64,000 nucleotides of DNA, taken from positions 3,430 to 67,429 of the forward strand of contig CAZICM010000047.1 of assembly GCA_964537685.1 (NCBI GenBank). Reading direction: 5' to 3'. This DNA comes from CAZICM01 sp964537685. Lineage in GTDB: Bacteria > Myxococcota_A > Polyangia > Polyangiales > Polyangiaceae. Below, piece by piece: positions 37,197-46,386 of this stretch (positions are counted from its first letter, which is position 1; each line of letters begins with the position of its first letter). The notes below the pieces were generated by a model, which made no database searches, was not told where the DNA came from, and saw nothing but the letters and a program-made list of their open reading frames with translations. A program made the position numbers and the translations under genes.

Positions 37197-39452
37197 GTGA
37201 AACGACGATTAGGCATTATCGGGGGTGCACTGGCGATCGCGGCCGCAGCCATTTTCGGCGGCTGCGGTGATGGAGGCGACTCCAGCGGAAGCGCCGCAGG
37301 CCCAGGCTCGGGCGGTCAAGGCGCGGCAGGCGGAGGGCAAGGCGGAACGGGCACTGCAGGCTCTGGAATGGGCGGTTCCGGGCAAGGGGGAAGTATTTTT
37401 GTCGGCTGCCAATCGGGCATTGTGTGCGGCTCGGGCGAATGCTGCGCGGCGGGCGAGGAATGTGTGCTCGGAGCCTGTCTTTCCACATGCGCGACCAATG
37501 TGCGCTGCGGGGCCGATTTGGGAACCTGCTGCGGGGCCGGAGAAGTGTGCCTCGCCGACAAATGCTGGGCGCCCACGGGCAACTGTCTCGACTGGGCGGA
37601 CTGCGCAGAAAATGAATTCTGCGAGCCGACCACCGGCAAATGCCTACCCCAGCCTCCAGGCGCGCCTGTCTGCGAATACAAGCCGCCCGTAGGGCCACTG
37701 ACACCCTTGCTGGAATGGTCGTGGACCGACAGCCCCATTCAGAGCGCGCACAACCAGGTCATCAATGCGCCTGTCGTCATTGACCTCGAGAAAGACGGCA
37801 TTCCCGATGTCGTGATCCCCACGTCCGACAATTTCAACGGATTGGGCGTTGGATATCTGCGGGCGCTCAATGGCAAAGACGGCATAGAAAAATGGGATGC
37901 CAATACAGATGTATATTTAGACGCAAATCGCATTCAGCCCCGCGGAACGCCTGCGGCGGCCGATATTGACGGCGATGGCTTTGTTGAAATCGTCACGCCC
38001 AAGGCAGGAGGCGGGCTCATTGCCTTTGAGCATGATGGCAAATTCAAATGGGCAACGACGATGGCCGACGGTGTAACGCCATGGAATGTCGCATTGAATT
38101 CGGCCACGGTCGCCATTGCAGATCTCGAGGGCAATGGCAGCCCCGAAATTGTTGTCGGTGGCGCGATATTCGATGCAATGGGCAAGCTGCGCTATGACGG
38201 CGGAGCCTATTTTGGATCGAACAACGGAACCTATGGGTCGGTTAGTATCATTGCCGATTTGGACGGCGATGGAGTGCAAGAGGTGGCAGGCGGCAAAAGC
38301 GCATTGCATGCCGACGGTTCACTCTATTGGGATAATGGCCAAATCGATGGTTATCCAGCCATTGCCGATTTAGATCTCGATGGAAAGCCCGAGCTCATTG
38401 TTATCGCGGCGGGGCAGGTGCGGGTGCAGAACCCGACGACAGGCGCGGTACTCGCATCGCTTGCGATGCCTGGAATGGGTGCGGGAGGAGCGCCGACCAT
38501 TGCCAATTTCGACGCGGACCCGGAGCCGGAAATTGCGGCGGCCAATGGCAGTGCATATTCGGTATTCGAATACACGACCAATCCAATGCCGGCATTAAGT
38601 GTGAAATGGCAGACGGCGACCCAGGATCTTTCATCAAACCGCACAGGATCCAGTCTGTTTGATTTTCAGGGCGACGGCGTGGCAGAGGTCGTATACAACG
38701 ACGAATGTTATTTACGCGTTTACAATGGTATTGATGGAACCGTTCTTTATCAGGAAGCCAATTCATCCGCCACCATTCACGAATATCCTGTAATTGCCGA
38801 CGTCGACGGCGATAACAACACGGAAATCCTTGTGGCTGCGAATGATTTAAATCACAAGGGCGGCAGCCCCTCCTGCCCCTATGGGGTTGCAGGAAGCCGT
38901 CACGGGGTATTTTTATACGGTGATGCCGGCGATAACTGGGTTCGGACGCGCCGCGTGTGGAATCAGCACGCATATCATATTACCAATATCAACGCGGACG
39001 GTTCGCTCCCTGTCCCCGAATCGCCGAGCTGGATAAAACCTGCCGGTTTCAATAATTACCGCCAATCCAATCAAGGTGCCGGCGTTTTCAATGCGCCGGA
39101 TATTCAGGTAAGCCTCGAGGCATCGCTCCTTCCTTGTCCCGATAAAGTGCTGCTCCGCGCCTTTGTGCAAAACAAGGGAAGCCAGGGCGTCGCGCCTGGA
39201 ATCAATGTCAGCTTCTACCGCGGGCCCGACGCATCCGGAACATGGATTGGTACGGCCGTCACCAAACTGCCCCTTTTGCCAGGCCAATACGAACTCGTAA
39301 CCATGGAATACATTCGAATGGCAAGCGATTCCGTTATGGATTTCTTTGTCGCGACGGACAAAGACGATATGGGCAACGAATACCTAAACGAATGTATTGA
39401 AGACAATAACAGCGCCCAGCTCGGCGGCGTTGAATGCACAAGCGCCAATTGA
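37197..39452 (+). CDS. FG-GAP/VCBS propeller lipoprotein (copy 1)
   Basis: This is a 751-residue lipoprotein from GTG 37197, with AGGAGG 5 bases upstream. The signal ends IFGGC near residue 23 and is followed by a Gly/Ser linker of about 50 residues. Residues 70-155 are a Cys-rich knot (CGSGECCAAGEEC, CGADLGTCCGAGEVC). Residues about 180-590 contain repeated FG-GAP-like units (DLDGDGVQEV, DIDGDGFVEIV, DFQGDGVAEVVYN) forming a beta propeller with calcium sites, as in integrin alpha chains. A CARDB-like beta domain ends the protein. A paralogue sits at 57098. It is probably a surface-exposed binding or adhesion protein. Confidence 0.92.
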   Translation: MKRRLGIIGGALAIAAAAIFGGCGDGGDSSGSAAGPGSGGQGAAGGGQGGTGTAGSGMGGSGQGGSIFVGCQSGIVCGSGECCAAGEECVLGACLSTCATNVRCGADLGTCCGAGEVCLADKCWAPTGNCLDWADCAENEFCEPTTGKCLPQPPGAPVCEYKPPVGPLTPLLEWSWTDSPIQSAHNQVINAPVVIDLEKDGIPDVVIPTSDNFNGLGVGYLRALNGKDGIEKWDANTDVYLDANRIQPRGTPAAADIDGDGFVEIVTPKAGGGLIAFEHDGKFKWATTMADGVTPWNVALNSATVAIADLEGNGSPEIVVGGAIFDAMGKLRYDGGAYFGSNNGTYGSVSIIADLDGDGVQEVAGGKSALHADGSLYWDNGQIDGYPAIADLDLDGKPELIVIAAGQVRVQNPTTGAVLASLAMPGMGAGGAPTIANFDADPEPEIAAANGSAYSVFEYTTNPMPALSVKWQTATQDLSSNRTGSSLFDFQGDGVAEVVYNDECYLRVYNGIDGTVLYQEANSSATIHEYPVIADVDGDNNTEILVAANDLNHKGGSPSCPYGVAGSRHGVFLYGDAGDNWVRTRRVWNQHAYHITNINADGSLPVPESPSWIKPAGFNNYRQSNQGAGVFNAPDIQVSLEASLLPCPDKVLLRAFVQNKGSQGVAPGINVSFYRGPDASGTWIGTAVTKLPLLPGQYELVTMEYIRMASDSVMDFFVATDKDDMGNEYLNECIEDNNSAQLGGVECTSAN

Positions 39453-39479
39453 TGCTCAGGCGCGTGGTTTAGCCTTTCT

Positions 39480-40307
39480 TCAAGCTGTATCCGCCTCTTT
39501 AAAAAACGATTTCACCGCCCGGAATATCTCGCGCGGCGCTTCCAATGGCAATAGATGACCAGCACCCTTGATCGTATGTAAACGGGCACTGGGAATTTGT
39601 TCTGAAATGGACACGCCGTTCGGATAAGGAATCAATCTATCCGAATCTCCATGCACCACCAGCGTCGGCGCGGCGATTTTTGAGAGCCGATCCCACGAGC
39701 TCCAGCGCGATACAGCCGCGAATTGGCGGCCTATTCCCTCGCGCGTTGCGGGCTTCAGCAGCGCGGCCTGAACAGCCAAATCCAACAGCTCTTCATTCGC
39801 TTGGGCAAATCCGGGGCCGGTAATTGCCGCGTATACTCTTTTAATTACATCGGATTGATTCCCCGAAAGATTAAATAAATGCGCGACGATTTCCGGCTCG
39901 GGCAAGACCGCCTTTCTTCCTCCCGGCGTTGTCGCCATTAAAATGGCCCGGCGAACGCGCGATGGATATTCAATGAGCATTTCTTGGGCAATCATTCCGC
40001 CCATCGAAATGCCCATCACGTCGGCCTGCTGAATGCCGAGCGTATCCAATAAGCCAATTGCATCGGCGGCCATATCGGAAAGCTCATACGAAGCATTCGT
40101 CATCGGCGATGACCAGCCCGCATCCCGGTTATCGAATTGAATGGCTTGAAAACCCGCGCCCGCAAGCGCTTGAGACAGCGGCGTCCAGGCATCACCCCGG
40201 CCTCCAAGACCCATAATCAACAATATCGGCGGGCCTTCGCCGAAGGTGTCGTAGTGAATTTCAATGCCGCGGATTTGGGCGAATTTCATCGAGCTATCGT
40301 ATTGCAT
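39480..40307 (-). CDS. alpha/beta hydrolase
   Basis: This is a 275-residue alpha/beta hydrolase from ATG 40307; GTG 40319 and ATG 40289 are alternatives. The nucleophile elbow is GISMGG with Ser near residue 98. The acid is probably Asp in HGDSDRLIPY near 220, and the His is in GAGHLLPLE near 247. The oxyanion region is LIMGLGGRGDAW. There is no signal peptide. The sequence resembles cytoplasmic esterases and lactonases of the 3-oxoadipate enol-lactonase type, without a defined substrate. It is divergent from the YjbQ gene and convergent with the FG-GAP gene. Confidence 0.9.
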   Translation of the reverse strand: MQYDSSMKFAQIRGIEIHYDTFGEGPPILLIMGLGGRGDAWTPLSQALAGAGFQAIQFDNRDAGWSSPMTNASYELSDMAADAIGLLDTLGIQQADVMGISMGGMIAQEMLIEYPSRVRRAILMATTPGGRKAVLPEPEIVAHLFNLSGNQSDVIKRVYAAITGPGFAQANEELLDLAVQAALLKPATREGIGRQFAAVSRWSSWDRLSKIAAPTLVVHGDSDRLIPYPNGVSISEQIPSARLHTIKGAGHLLPLEAPREIFRAVKSFFKEADTA

Positions 40308-40440
40308 GGCGAACCCCACACGCTAAGAGTCCCCCCGGTGCTTTTCAAGGCGTTCACGCGCCGGCGCGCTTCTTCAATGCCAGCCCGCATCTTGATGCCT
40401 TGTGAAACCGAGCGCGCGCGCGTCTTATGCTGCGCAGATT

Positions 40441-40878
40441 ATGAGCATGCGCGTACATCAGGCGGAGCTTGAAATCCGCACAAAAGGCCGGGGTTTTTTA
40501 AATATTACGGAGCGAGCCGCGGAAGCTGCCCACGCTTCGGGTATCCACACGGGAAGCTGCTCGGTATTTGTGCACCACACATCGGCGAGTTTGCTCATCC
40601 AAGAAAATGCCGACCCATCGGTTCTGCGCGATCTCGAAAGCTGGATAAGCAAATATGTGCCCGACGGCCGCGGTTACGAGCACGACGATGAAGGTCCGGA
40701 CGATATGCCAGGCCATATCCGCTCTATGCTGACGCACACGAGCGAAGTGATTCCAATCACCAATGGACGGCTTGCGCTGGGCAGATGGCAGGCCCTGTAT
40801 CTGTGGGAGCACCGGCATAACCCCCACATACGGCGATTGACAGTGACCTCCATTGGAACGTTAAAAGAAAGCCCATGA
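40441..40878 (+). CDS. YjbQ/UPF0047 family protein
   Basis: This 145-residue protein from ATG 40441 matches the secondary thiamine-phosphate-synthase-like family UPF0047 over its whole length. Diagnostic blocks are FVHHTSASLLIQENADPSV near residue 40, HIRSMLTHTSEVIPI near 90 and GRWQALYLWEHR near 115. The physiological role is not settled. The upstream in-frame ATG 40402 would add 13 residues without family similarity. The stop overlaps the next ATG by 4 bp (ATGA), which starts a coupled run of three genes. Confidence 0.92.
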   Translation: MSMRVHQAELEIRTKGRGFLNITERAAEAAHASGIHTGSCSVFVHHTSASLLIQENADPSVLRDLESWISKYVPDGRGYEHDDEGPDDMPGHIRSMLTHTSEVIPITNGRLALGRWQALYLWEHRHNPHIRRLTVTSIGTLKESP

Positions 40879-41255
40879 AGCCCACTCGCATTTTCTCGGG
40901 CGCATTCTTTTTGTGCTCGCTTGCTTTTCTTTTCGCCGCCGCACCATCGTGCACCGATGGCCGTTTTCCCGTGTGTAAGAGCGATGCCGATTGCCAAGTC
41001 AACGATGCGGGGCCGGGCGGCAAATTGTGTTTCAACCTGAAGTGCGTCGAATGCCGCTATGACAGCGATTGCGGCTCCGGTAAGGCGTGTAACCGCAGCT
41101 TAAATGCCTGCGAGAGCATTTTGGGCGCTCCGCCGCCCGACGACACGTCGACGCCGACAGGCAACAACTGGGAACCCTCGAATTGGGATGAATGCGCCAA
41201 GCGCTGCAAGGATGCCGATTGCGTGAAGCAGTGCGATCAGCAGTTTAAGAAATGA
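40875..41255 (+). CDS. small Cys-rich lipoprotein
   Basis: This 126-residue protein has a signal peptide ending AAPSC (lipidated Cys near 26). The mature domain has about 14 cysteines in paired patterns (CKSDADC, CVECRYDSDCGSGKAC, CAKRCKDADCVKQC). Both its start and its stop overlap neighbouring genes by 4 bp, so YjbQ, this protein and the acyltransferase are probably made from one mRNA with coupled translation. The function is unknown. Confidence 0.85.
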   Translation: MKPTRIFSGAFFLCSLAFLFAAAPSCTDGRFPVCKSDADCQVNDAGPGGKLCFNLKCVECRYDSDCGSGKACNRSLNACESILGAPPPDDTSTPTGNNWEPSNWDECAKRCKDADCVKQCDQQFKK

Positions 41256-41965
41256 GCCTGCTCGATTCGCTTTCCGCAATTGCCGACACAGGCCGCATCA
41301 GCATTGTCACCGTCGTCGAGGCGCTTGTGGGCCTGCATCCGCCGGCGTCGGCCTACGATGACCGGCTCGCGTGGTGGTCACAAAAAATCCTCAATGATGC
41401 GGAAGTTACGCTGGATGTGCGCGGACACGAGCATCTGCCGGACAACAGCGAGCCTCTTATTCTGATGTCGAATCATCAGAGTCTCTACGATATCCCGGCC
41501 GTGTATTGCTCGGTGCCCGGACGCATCCGGATGGTGGCCAAAAAAGAGCTGTTCCTCGTTCCAATTTGGGGCAAGGCGATGACAGCCGCAGGATTTATCC
41601 GCATCGACCGGGGCGATCGGAAACAGGCGATTTCAAGCCTTCATGATGCGAGCAATATGCTCAAGGAAGGCACGCGCGTCTGGATCGCGCCGGAGGGCAC
41701 GCGAAGCAAAGATGGCACGCTGGGTTCGTTCAAGAGCGGCGGCTTTCGCATGGCGCTTGAGACAGGCGTTCGCATTTTGCCTATTGCCATTGATGGCACG
41801 CGGGATGTGCTGCCAGCGCGCAATTTTACGGTTCGAAAAGGGCAGCGCGTCACAGTGACCATTTGCCCTCCTGTCGATGCGGTGGCGTACGGCGAAGCCA
41901 AGCGCAAGGCGCTGATGCGCGATGTGCGAAATGCGATTGCAGGAGCCTTAGGCCAGCCGGTTTAA
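41252..41965 (+). CDS. plsC: 1-acyl-sn-glycerol-3-phosphate acyltransferase
   Basis: This 237-residue acyltransferase has the HX4D catalytic motif as NHQSLYD near residue 74. Substrate-binding blocks are KKELFLVPIWG near 95 and PEGTRSKDG near 145. It should acylate lysophosphatidic acid to phosphatidic acid at the inner face of the cytoplasmic membrane. There is no strong N-terminal membrane helix, so it may be peripheral. Its TAA stop shares the palindrome TTAA with the stop of the convergent LysM gene. Confidence 0.92.
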   Translation: MSLLDSLSAIADTGRISIVTVVEALVGLHPPASAYDDRLAWWSQKILNDAEVTLDVRGHEHLPDNSEPLILMSNHQSLYDIPAVYCSVPGRIRMVAKKELFLVPIWGKAMTAAGFIRIDRGDRKQAISSLHDASNMLKEGTRVWIAPEGTRSKDGTLGSFKSGGFRMALETGVRILPIAIDGTRDVLPARNFTVRKGQRVTVTICPPVDAVAYGEAKRKALMRDVRNAIAGALGQPV

Positions 41966-43413
41966 AGCGAGAAGATCCATGGCTTGGGCTCGACATCGAG
42001 AGAGCCCACCGAAAATAGATGCTCGCCGCCTGTTGCGAGCCCCGTTTCAGACATCGGACTCGGCAATAAAACAATGCCCGGTGTATCCGAGTCATCGAAC
42101 ACATAGCCCTTGCCGTCCGGCGATTTTTTGGTGCATCCGACCTCGAGGCGAAGGCACTGGGCAATCACCTTCGGATCGTCGCTGCCCCAATTGAATTTCG
42201 CCAGCTCACCCGCGCTCATCCCCACCTTGGCGGCGAGCGTGTCGAGCGTGTCGCCAGTCTTCACCTTGTACCGCTCGATCTTCGCCACTTTGTACTGAAC
42301 CAGGCTTGTTCCCTGCGCAGGCGCCTTTCCTGTGCCGCCCAGCTCGAGCACCGTCTTGCGGGTTGCGCCTTTGATATCGCTGCTCACCTCGCACACGCCC
42401 TCCGCAATGCCGCCCAAATAAATCTCACCCTTTTGGTTCGTGCGCGGCTCGGTTTCATTGCCCGCTGGCAGTTTGATCTTCAGCTTCACGGAGCCAACCG
42501 GTGCGCCTGTGTCGCTCCACTGCACTTTGAACAGGATGCTCGTTTTGGGCACCGGAGCCTTGGATTCAGGGGGTTTCTCTGGAGGCGGCGTATCCGCCTT
42601 CCCGGTCTCCAGGGCCCCGCGCAAAGGCGTGCCAACGCCCCGAAGTACACGCGGCTGCGGGACATCCCCTGGGCTGTCTTTCTTCTCCCAAAGCAGCGCA
42701 TCGAGACCCGCTGAAAAGCTTTGAATGGCGCTTTTCGACAGCGTTCCTTCGGCCTTTCCAAGCGTCCTGAACTCGATCGGCACGCTCGGCTTTTCTCCGC
42801 GCAGAGGCGCATGCCGGAATAGAAGCTGCTCGATGCCAACATGAAGGCGATCGAGCGTGAGGCGCGAATTGGAAGCGACTTCGCCCGCATTCGACACGAA
42901 TTCGCGGGCAAGCTGAGAGGGCGGCGGTGTTCTCTTAAAGAGCACATGCATCAGCTCTTGAATCGCCGCGACCAGCCTGCGGGTTGAATTGATGACTTCG
43001 CTGCTCTCGACCCGCGCGAGAATTGGATACTCCTGGGGCACGATTGGCCCCGGCTTGTGCTCGATGGGCGGCGCCTTGCCCGGTTCACTCTTGCCTGTAG
43101 CCGTTCCTTCACCGAGATCCAGCGTGCCCCGCTCGAGCGCGCTGCTCACGACCTTCAGCACGCCGGACGAAATCAGCGACGCCATCATCCGCAGAACATC
43201 GAGATCGGACATGCGCATCACGTCCGTCGTCTCGCGCGCCCGTTCCAGCTCGTGGCGCAGCCGCATGGCGTACAGGCCATCTGGAGCGACGCTGTGAAGG
43301 AAGCTCAGCGCCACATGCTCGCTTGAGAATTCGCGAACGTGTTCGGCGTCACGGGCCTCAAATGCCCGGACAATCGTGAACTGCTCGCTGTCGCCGCGAA
43401 GGACGATCCTCAT
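41962..43413 (-). CDS. LysM-domain protein
   Basis: The protein is 483 residues from ATG 43413; the open frame extends to 43467 without support. The N-terminal 115 residues are helical (FEARDAEHVREFSSEHVALSF) and not recognised. A Pro-rich linker, a helical middle region and a second Pro-rich linker follow. Residues about 295-375 form a beta sandwich. A LysM domain is at about 378-425 (YKVKTGDTLDTLAAKVGMS), with a further short beta tail. No signal peptide is visible, which is odd for a peptidoglycan-binding domain. LysM-bearing proteins of this layout occur with phage-tail-like and type VI systems, but none is nearby. Confidence 0.82.
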   Translation of the reverse strand: MRIVLRGDSEQFTIVRAFEARDAEHVREFSSEHVALSFLHSVAPDGLYAMRLRHELERARETTDVMRMSDLDVLRMMASLISSGVLKVVSSALERGTLDLGEGTATGKSEPGKAPPIEHKPGPIVPQEYPILARVESSEVINSTRRLVAAIQELMHVLFKRTPPPSQLAREFVSNAGEVASNSRLTLDRLHVGIEQLLFRHAPLRGEKPSVPIEFRTLGKAEGTLSKSAIQSFSAGLDALLWEKKDSPGDVPQPRVLRGVGTPLRGALETGKADTPPPEKPPESKAPVPKTSILFKVQWSDTGAPVGSVKLKIKLPAGNETEPRTNQKGEIYLGGIAEGVCEVSSDIKGATRKTVLELGGTGKAPAQGTSLVQYKVAKIERYKVKTGDTLDTLAAKVGMSAGELAKFNWGSDDPKVIAQCLRLEVGCTKKSPDGKGYVFDDSDTPGIVLLPSPMSETGLATGGEHLFSVGSLDVEPKPWIFSL

Positions 43414-43504
43414 TGGATTCCAAGCCCAGTGTTTTAAGCGCTCTGGATGCGAAGAGCCGCTCTCCAATCGTAGAGGAACCGCAAGAATTTTGCTGCCTTT
43501 TCAT

Positions 43505-44398
43505 TCAAGGACCAGCATAGGGCTTCGCCGCATGCTCATCATCGGGAGCTGCCTTGAACAGCCACGGATTGCGCTTACCTTCGCCGCTTCCAACGGATAG
43601 TCCGGATTCCGAAGGCCCAAGCGGTGCCCGCTCGTGTTCCAGCCACACCCAGAAAGCACTGGCCCACACGGCTCCGCCCGCGGGTGTTGGATGAATTTTG
43701 TCACTGCCGCGGGCAATGGGTTCTTTGACCAAGCGATCGGAATCAAAGAAACGGCAAGGCGCAGAGTTCTCGCGGATCACATTGATGATGCCTGTGTCCT
43801 TGCGCCAAAGCGGCGGAGATACCCATACGCATGGCCGCCCGCCAATGCCTTTCACAATGCGCCGTACGGCCTGTGCGTGGGTTGCCGGATCTGTATTGGC
43901 CACTTCATTGGCGCCCAGGTTAATCATCACCAAATCGGGCTTTGTTTCCCGGACCAGCGACTCCATCTTTCCAGCCCACGTCGTGGTGTACGAGCTCTGT
44001 TCCGAGCGTATTTCGTAGCGCACGCCGAGCTCCTTCATGCGCGGCTTGAGCGCCTGCGCAAAACCGGCCTGCAAAAACGAATCGCCGATATGCAACACGA
44101 CTGTGTTCGGAGGAATCGGCGGCGGCGGAAGCTCTTTTGCCGTATTCGCCGGCTCGGCGGTGGGCACAGGCGCGGGGTCAGATGCGGCCGAAGAAACCGC
44201 ACTCGCCGACGCCGATAACGATGGCGCGGGCGCGGCACTTGCGGGCGCGGCACCTAAGGACGCGGAGGGGGCAGACACCGCACTTGCCGACGCTTGAGCG
44301 CGAGCCTCCAGAGAAGGCTGCGGCGACGAAGCACAAGCGATGGGCAAGCCCAGCACCGAACTCAAAGACAACACATGCCAGAGGCGGAGAACAACCAT
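43505..44398 (-). CDS. SGNH/GDSL-family hydrolase lipoprotein
   Basis: This 297-residue protein has a lipoprotein signal (lipobox LPIAC near residue 22), then a low-complexity Ala/Ser/Pro linker of about 70 residues. The SGNH domain shows block I HIGDSF near 105, block III GANEVAN near 160 and block V DKIHPT near 236, giving the Ser-Asp-His set. Such enzymes are esterases that often act on polysaccharide O-acetyl groups; the substrate here is unknown. It lies 91 bp upstream of the LysM gene on the same strand. Confidence 0.88.
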   Translation of the reverse strand: MVVLRLWHVLSLSSVLGLPIACASSPQPSLEARAQASASAVSAPSASLGAAPASAAPAPSLSASASAVSSAASDPAPVPTAEPANTAKELPPPPIPPNTVVLHIGDSFLQAGFAQALKPRMKELGVRYEIRSEQSSYTTTWAGKMESLVRETKPDLVMINLGANEVANTDPATHAQAVRRIVKGIGGRPCVWVSPPLWRKDTGIINVIRENSAPCRFFDSDRLVKEPIARGSDKIHPTPAGGAVWASAFWVWLEHERAPLGPSESGLSVGSGEGKRNPWLFKAAPDDEHAAKPYAGP

Positions 44399-44543
44399 AA
44401 GAACAGGCGTGCGAGACCGCGCACTCTAAGACAATTCCGCCCAAACCCGCAATTGATTGGCCCGAACACAATCCATTCCCACCCCGAGCTCGCTTTCATT
44501 CGGGCAACAGCCAAACAAAAGCCGTACTACACTCGCTCATCCC

Positions 44544-45914
44544 ATGACTTTTCGGCTCTTCAACGTCGATGTCGAGATCCAGTTCGGCTTTTGGATCATG
44601 GCTTTTATGCTCGGCTATGCGTCGTTCGGGCGGGGTGGGATTAACCCCGGCCTGATGGGCGTGTGGATGGCCGTCGTCCTCGTGTCGATTTTGGTGCACG
44701 AATACGGCCATGCATTCGCCATCCAGCGCCATGCCATCGAACCCAGCATCACCCTTCACTGGATGGGCGGAACGACAAGCTGGAGAGCGCTTCTTCCGCT
44801 CCGCCGCCTCGATCGCGTCATCATCAGCGCAGCCGGCCCGTTCGCGGGATTTGTACTCGCGGCCGTCGCTTACTGCATCCGCGTGCTCGCCGAGGATTGG
44901 GTTCGCTCGTGGCCGTTTCTAGGCCGGATGGCCATCGAACAAATTCAGCAAGTAAATATCTACTGGGGGATCATCAACCTTATCCCCGTTCTGCCCTTCG
45001 ACGGCGGGCACGTTTTGGAACACACGCTGGGCCCCAAATATGCGCGCATCACCGCAGTAATTTCGCTCGTTGCGGGCACAACGGTCGCACTGTACTTCCT
45101 CAAGCTCGGCAGCCTGTGGGGAGCTTTTATTTTCGGCATGGGCGCCGTTCAAAGCTTTCAGCGCTTCCGCTCCGAAGCACCGCGCAACACCGGGCCGGCT
45201 CCTGAAATGAGCCCCGAGACCGCGGCGACGCTCAAGAGCGCGCGCAAAGCCTTGGCCGATGACGAGACCGATCGCGCGATAAAGCTCGCCGAGGACGTTC
45301 TTTCGGGCACCCAAGGAACGCCTTCACCCCGGGCCATGGTTATGGCTTACGAAATCATCGCATGGGCACATCAGATGGAGGGGCGCCTGGATGAAGCCGA
45401 AATCGCGCTGAACCGCGCAGGCATGCTAGGCCCTGTCGATCCGGCCCTCGGCGCTTCCATTTTCAGGGCGCGGGGCAATATCGGCGATGCCCGCAAACTG
45501 CTTGAAAAAGCGTACTCATCCGGCGATCAGCGCAAAGAAATCGCAGGGCCGCTGATTCAAATTCTGCTCGAGCAAAAAGACACGGCTCAGGCCGCTGAAA
45601 TTGCAGTTGAGATCGTCGATACCCTTTCTGAAGACGATATCCGGCAGATGGCGCGCCTCACCTTTGAAGGAGGCCAATTCAGCAGCGCGGCCAAGCTCTG
45701 GGATACCGCATTTGAAAGGGAAAACAGCGCAGAGGATGCCTACTCAGCCGCCCGCGCCTGGGCCAGCGGAGGCAACCGGGAACGCGCCATCGCATCGCTC
45801 CAAAAAGCTATTTCCGCAGGGTTTTCCGATAAGAAACGGGCATGGTCTGACACCGCCCTCACCCTTCTTCACAAAGACGAAAAGCATCTCGAAACTGTGC
45901 TCGGCCCCCGCTGA
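44544..45914 (+). CDS. M50 site-2-protease-like metallopeptidase with TPR tail
   Basis: From ATG 44544 the protein has 456 residues. The zinc motif HEYGH is at 52-56 in a membrane helix, and the third ligand is Asp 153 in NLIPVLPFDGGH. Five or six membrane segments occupy the first 215 residues. The C-terminal 240 residues are helical, TPR-like repeats (ALADDETDRAIKLAEDVL, EGRLDEAEIALNRAG). Rhomboid-like intramembrane proteases of this type cleave membrane-bound regulators; the TPR part may recruit a substrate. The ORF can be read from 44457, but those 29 residues look non-coding. Confidence 0.88.
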   Translation: MTFRLFNVDVEIQFGFWIMAFMLGYASFGRGGINPGLMGVWMAVVLVSILVHEYGHAFAIQRHAIEPSITLHWMGGTTSWRALLPLRRLDRVIISAAGPFAGFVLAAVAYCIRVLAEDWVRSWPFLGRMAIEQIQQVNIYWGIINLIPVLPFDGGHVLEHTLGPKYARITAVISLVAGTTVALYFLKLGSLWGAFIFGMGAVQSFQRFRSEAPRNTGPAPEMSPETAATLKSARKALADDETDRAIKLAEDVLSGTQGTPSPRAMVMAYEIIAWAHQMEGRLDEAEIALNRAGMLGPVDPALGASIFRARGNIGDARKLLEKAYSSGDQRKEIAGPLIQILLEQKDTAQAAEIAVEIVDTLSEDDIRQMARLTFEGGQFSSAAKLWDTAFERENSAEDAYSAARAWASGGNRERAIASLQKAISAGFSDKKRAWSDTALTLLHKDEKHLETVLGPR

Positions 45915-45933
45915 TGCTGTTAGTTTCACGCCT

Positions 45934-46386
45934 GTGATTGTTCAAATCCCTATCGTCTTGGTTTCCCCAATCGCCGTCCCCCTCCCCGCCTACCAATCCG
46001 CGCATGCTGCAGGCATGGACTTGTGTGCCGCAATCGCCGAGCCCATCACGCTCATGCCCGGCGAACGCAGGCTCATTCCAACCGGCTACTCCATCGCGCT
46101 GCCAGAAGGCTTTGAAGGCCAAGTCCGGCCCCGCTCCGGGCTTGCGCTTAAACACGGCATCACCGTGCTTAACGCACCAGGCACCATCGACGCCGACTAC
46201 CGCGGCGAGATGCAAGTGCTCCTCATCAACCACGGACAAGAACCATTTCACATCGGCCGCGGCGATCGCATCGCTCAATTGGTGATCTGCCCCGTGGCCC
46301 GCGCCGAGCTGCATCTCGCCGATTCTTTAAGCGAAACCGAACGGGGCGCAGGAGGCTACGGCTCAACGGGAACCAACAGCCGCTAG
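45934..46386 (+). CDS. dut: dUTP diphosphatase
   Basis: The protein is 150 residues from GTG 45934, 19 bp after the M50 gene. All five dUTPase motifs are present: AGMDLCA, RSGLALKHG, GTIDADYRGE, RIAQLV and the C-terminal ERGAGGYGSTG. It hydrolyses dUTP to dUMP and pyrophosphate, keeping uracil out of DNA. The frame is open further upstream inside the M50 gene, but that part does not resemble the family. Its TAG stop shares CTAG with the stop of the convergent S1 gene. Confidence 0.95.
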   Translation: MIVQIPIVLVSPIAVPLPAYQSAHAAGMDLCAAIAEPITLMPGERRLIPTGYSIALPEGFEGQVRPRSGLALKHGITVLNAPGTIDADYRGEMQVLLINHGQEPFHIGRGDRIAQLVICPVARAELHLADSLSETERGAGGYGSTGTNSR

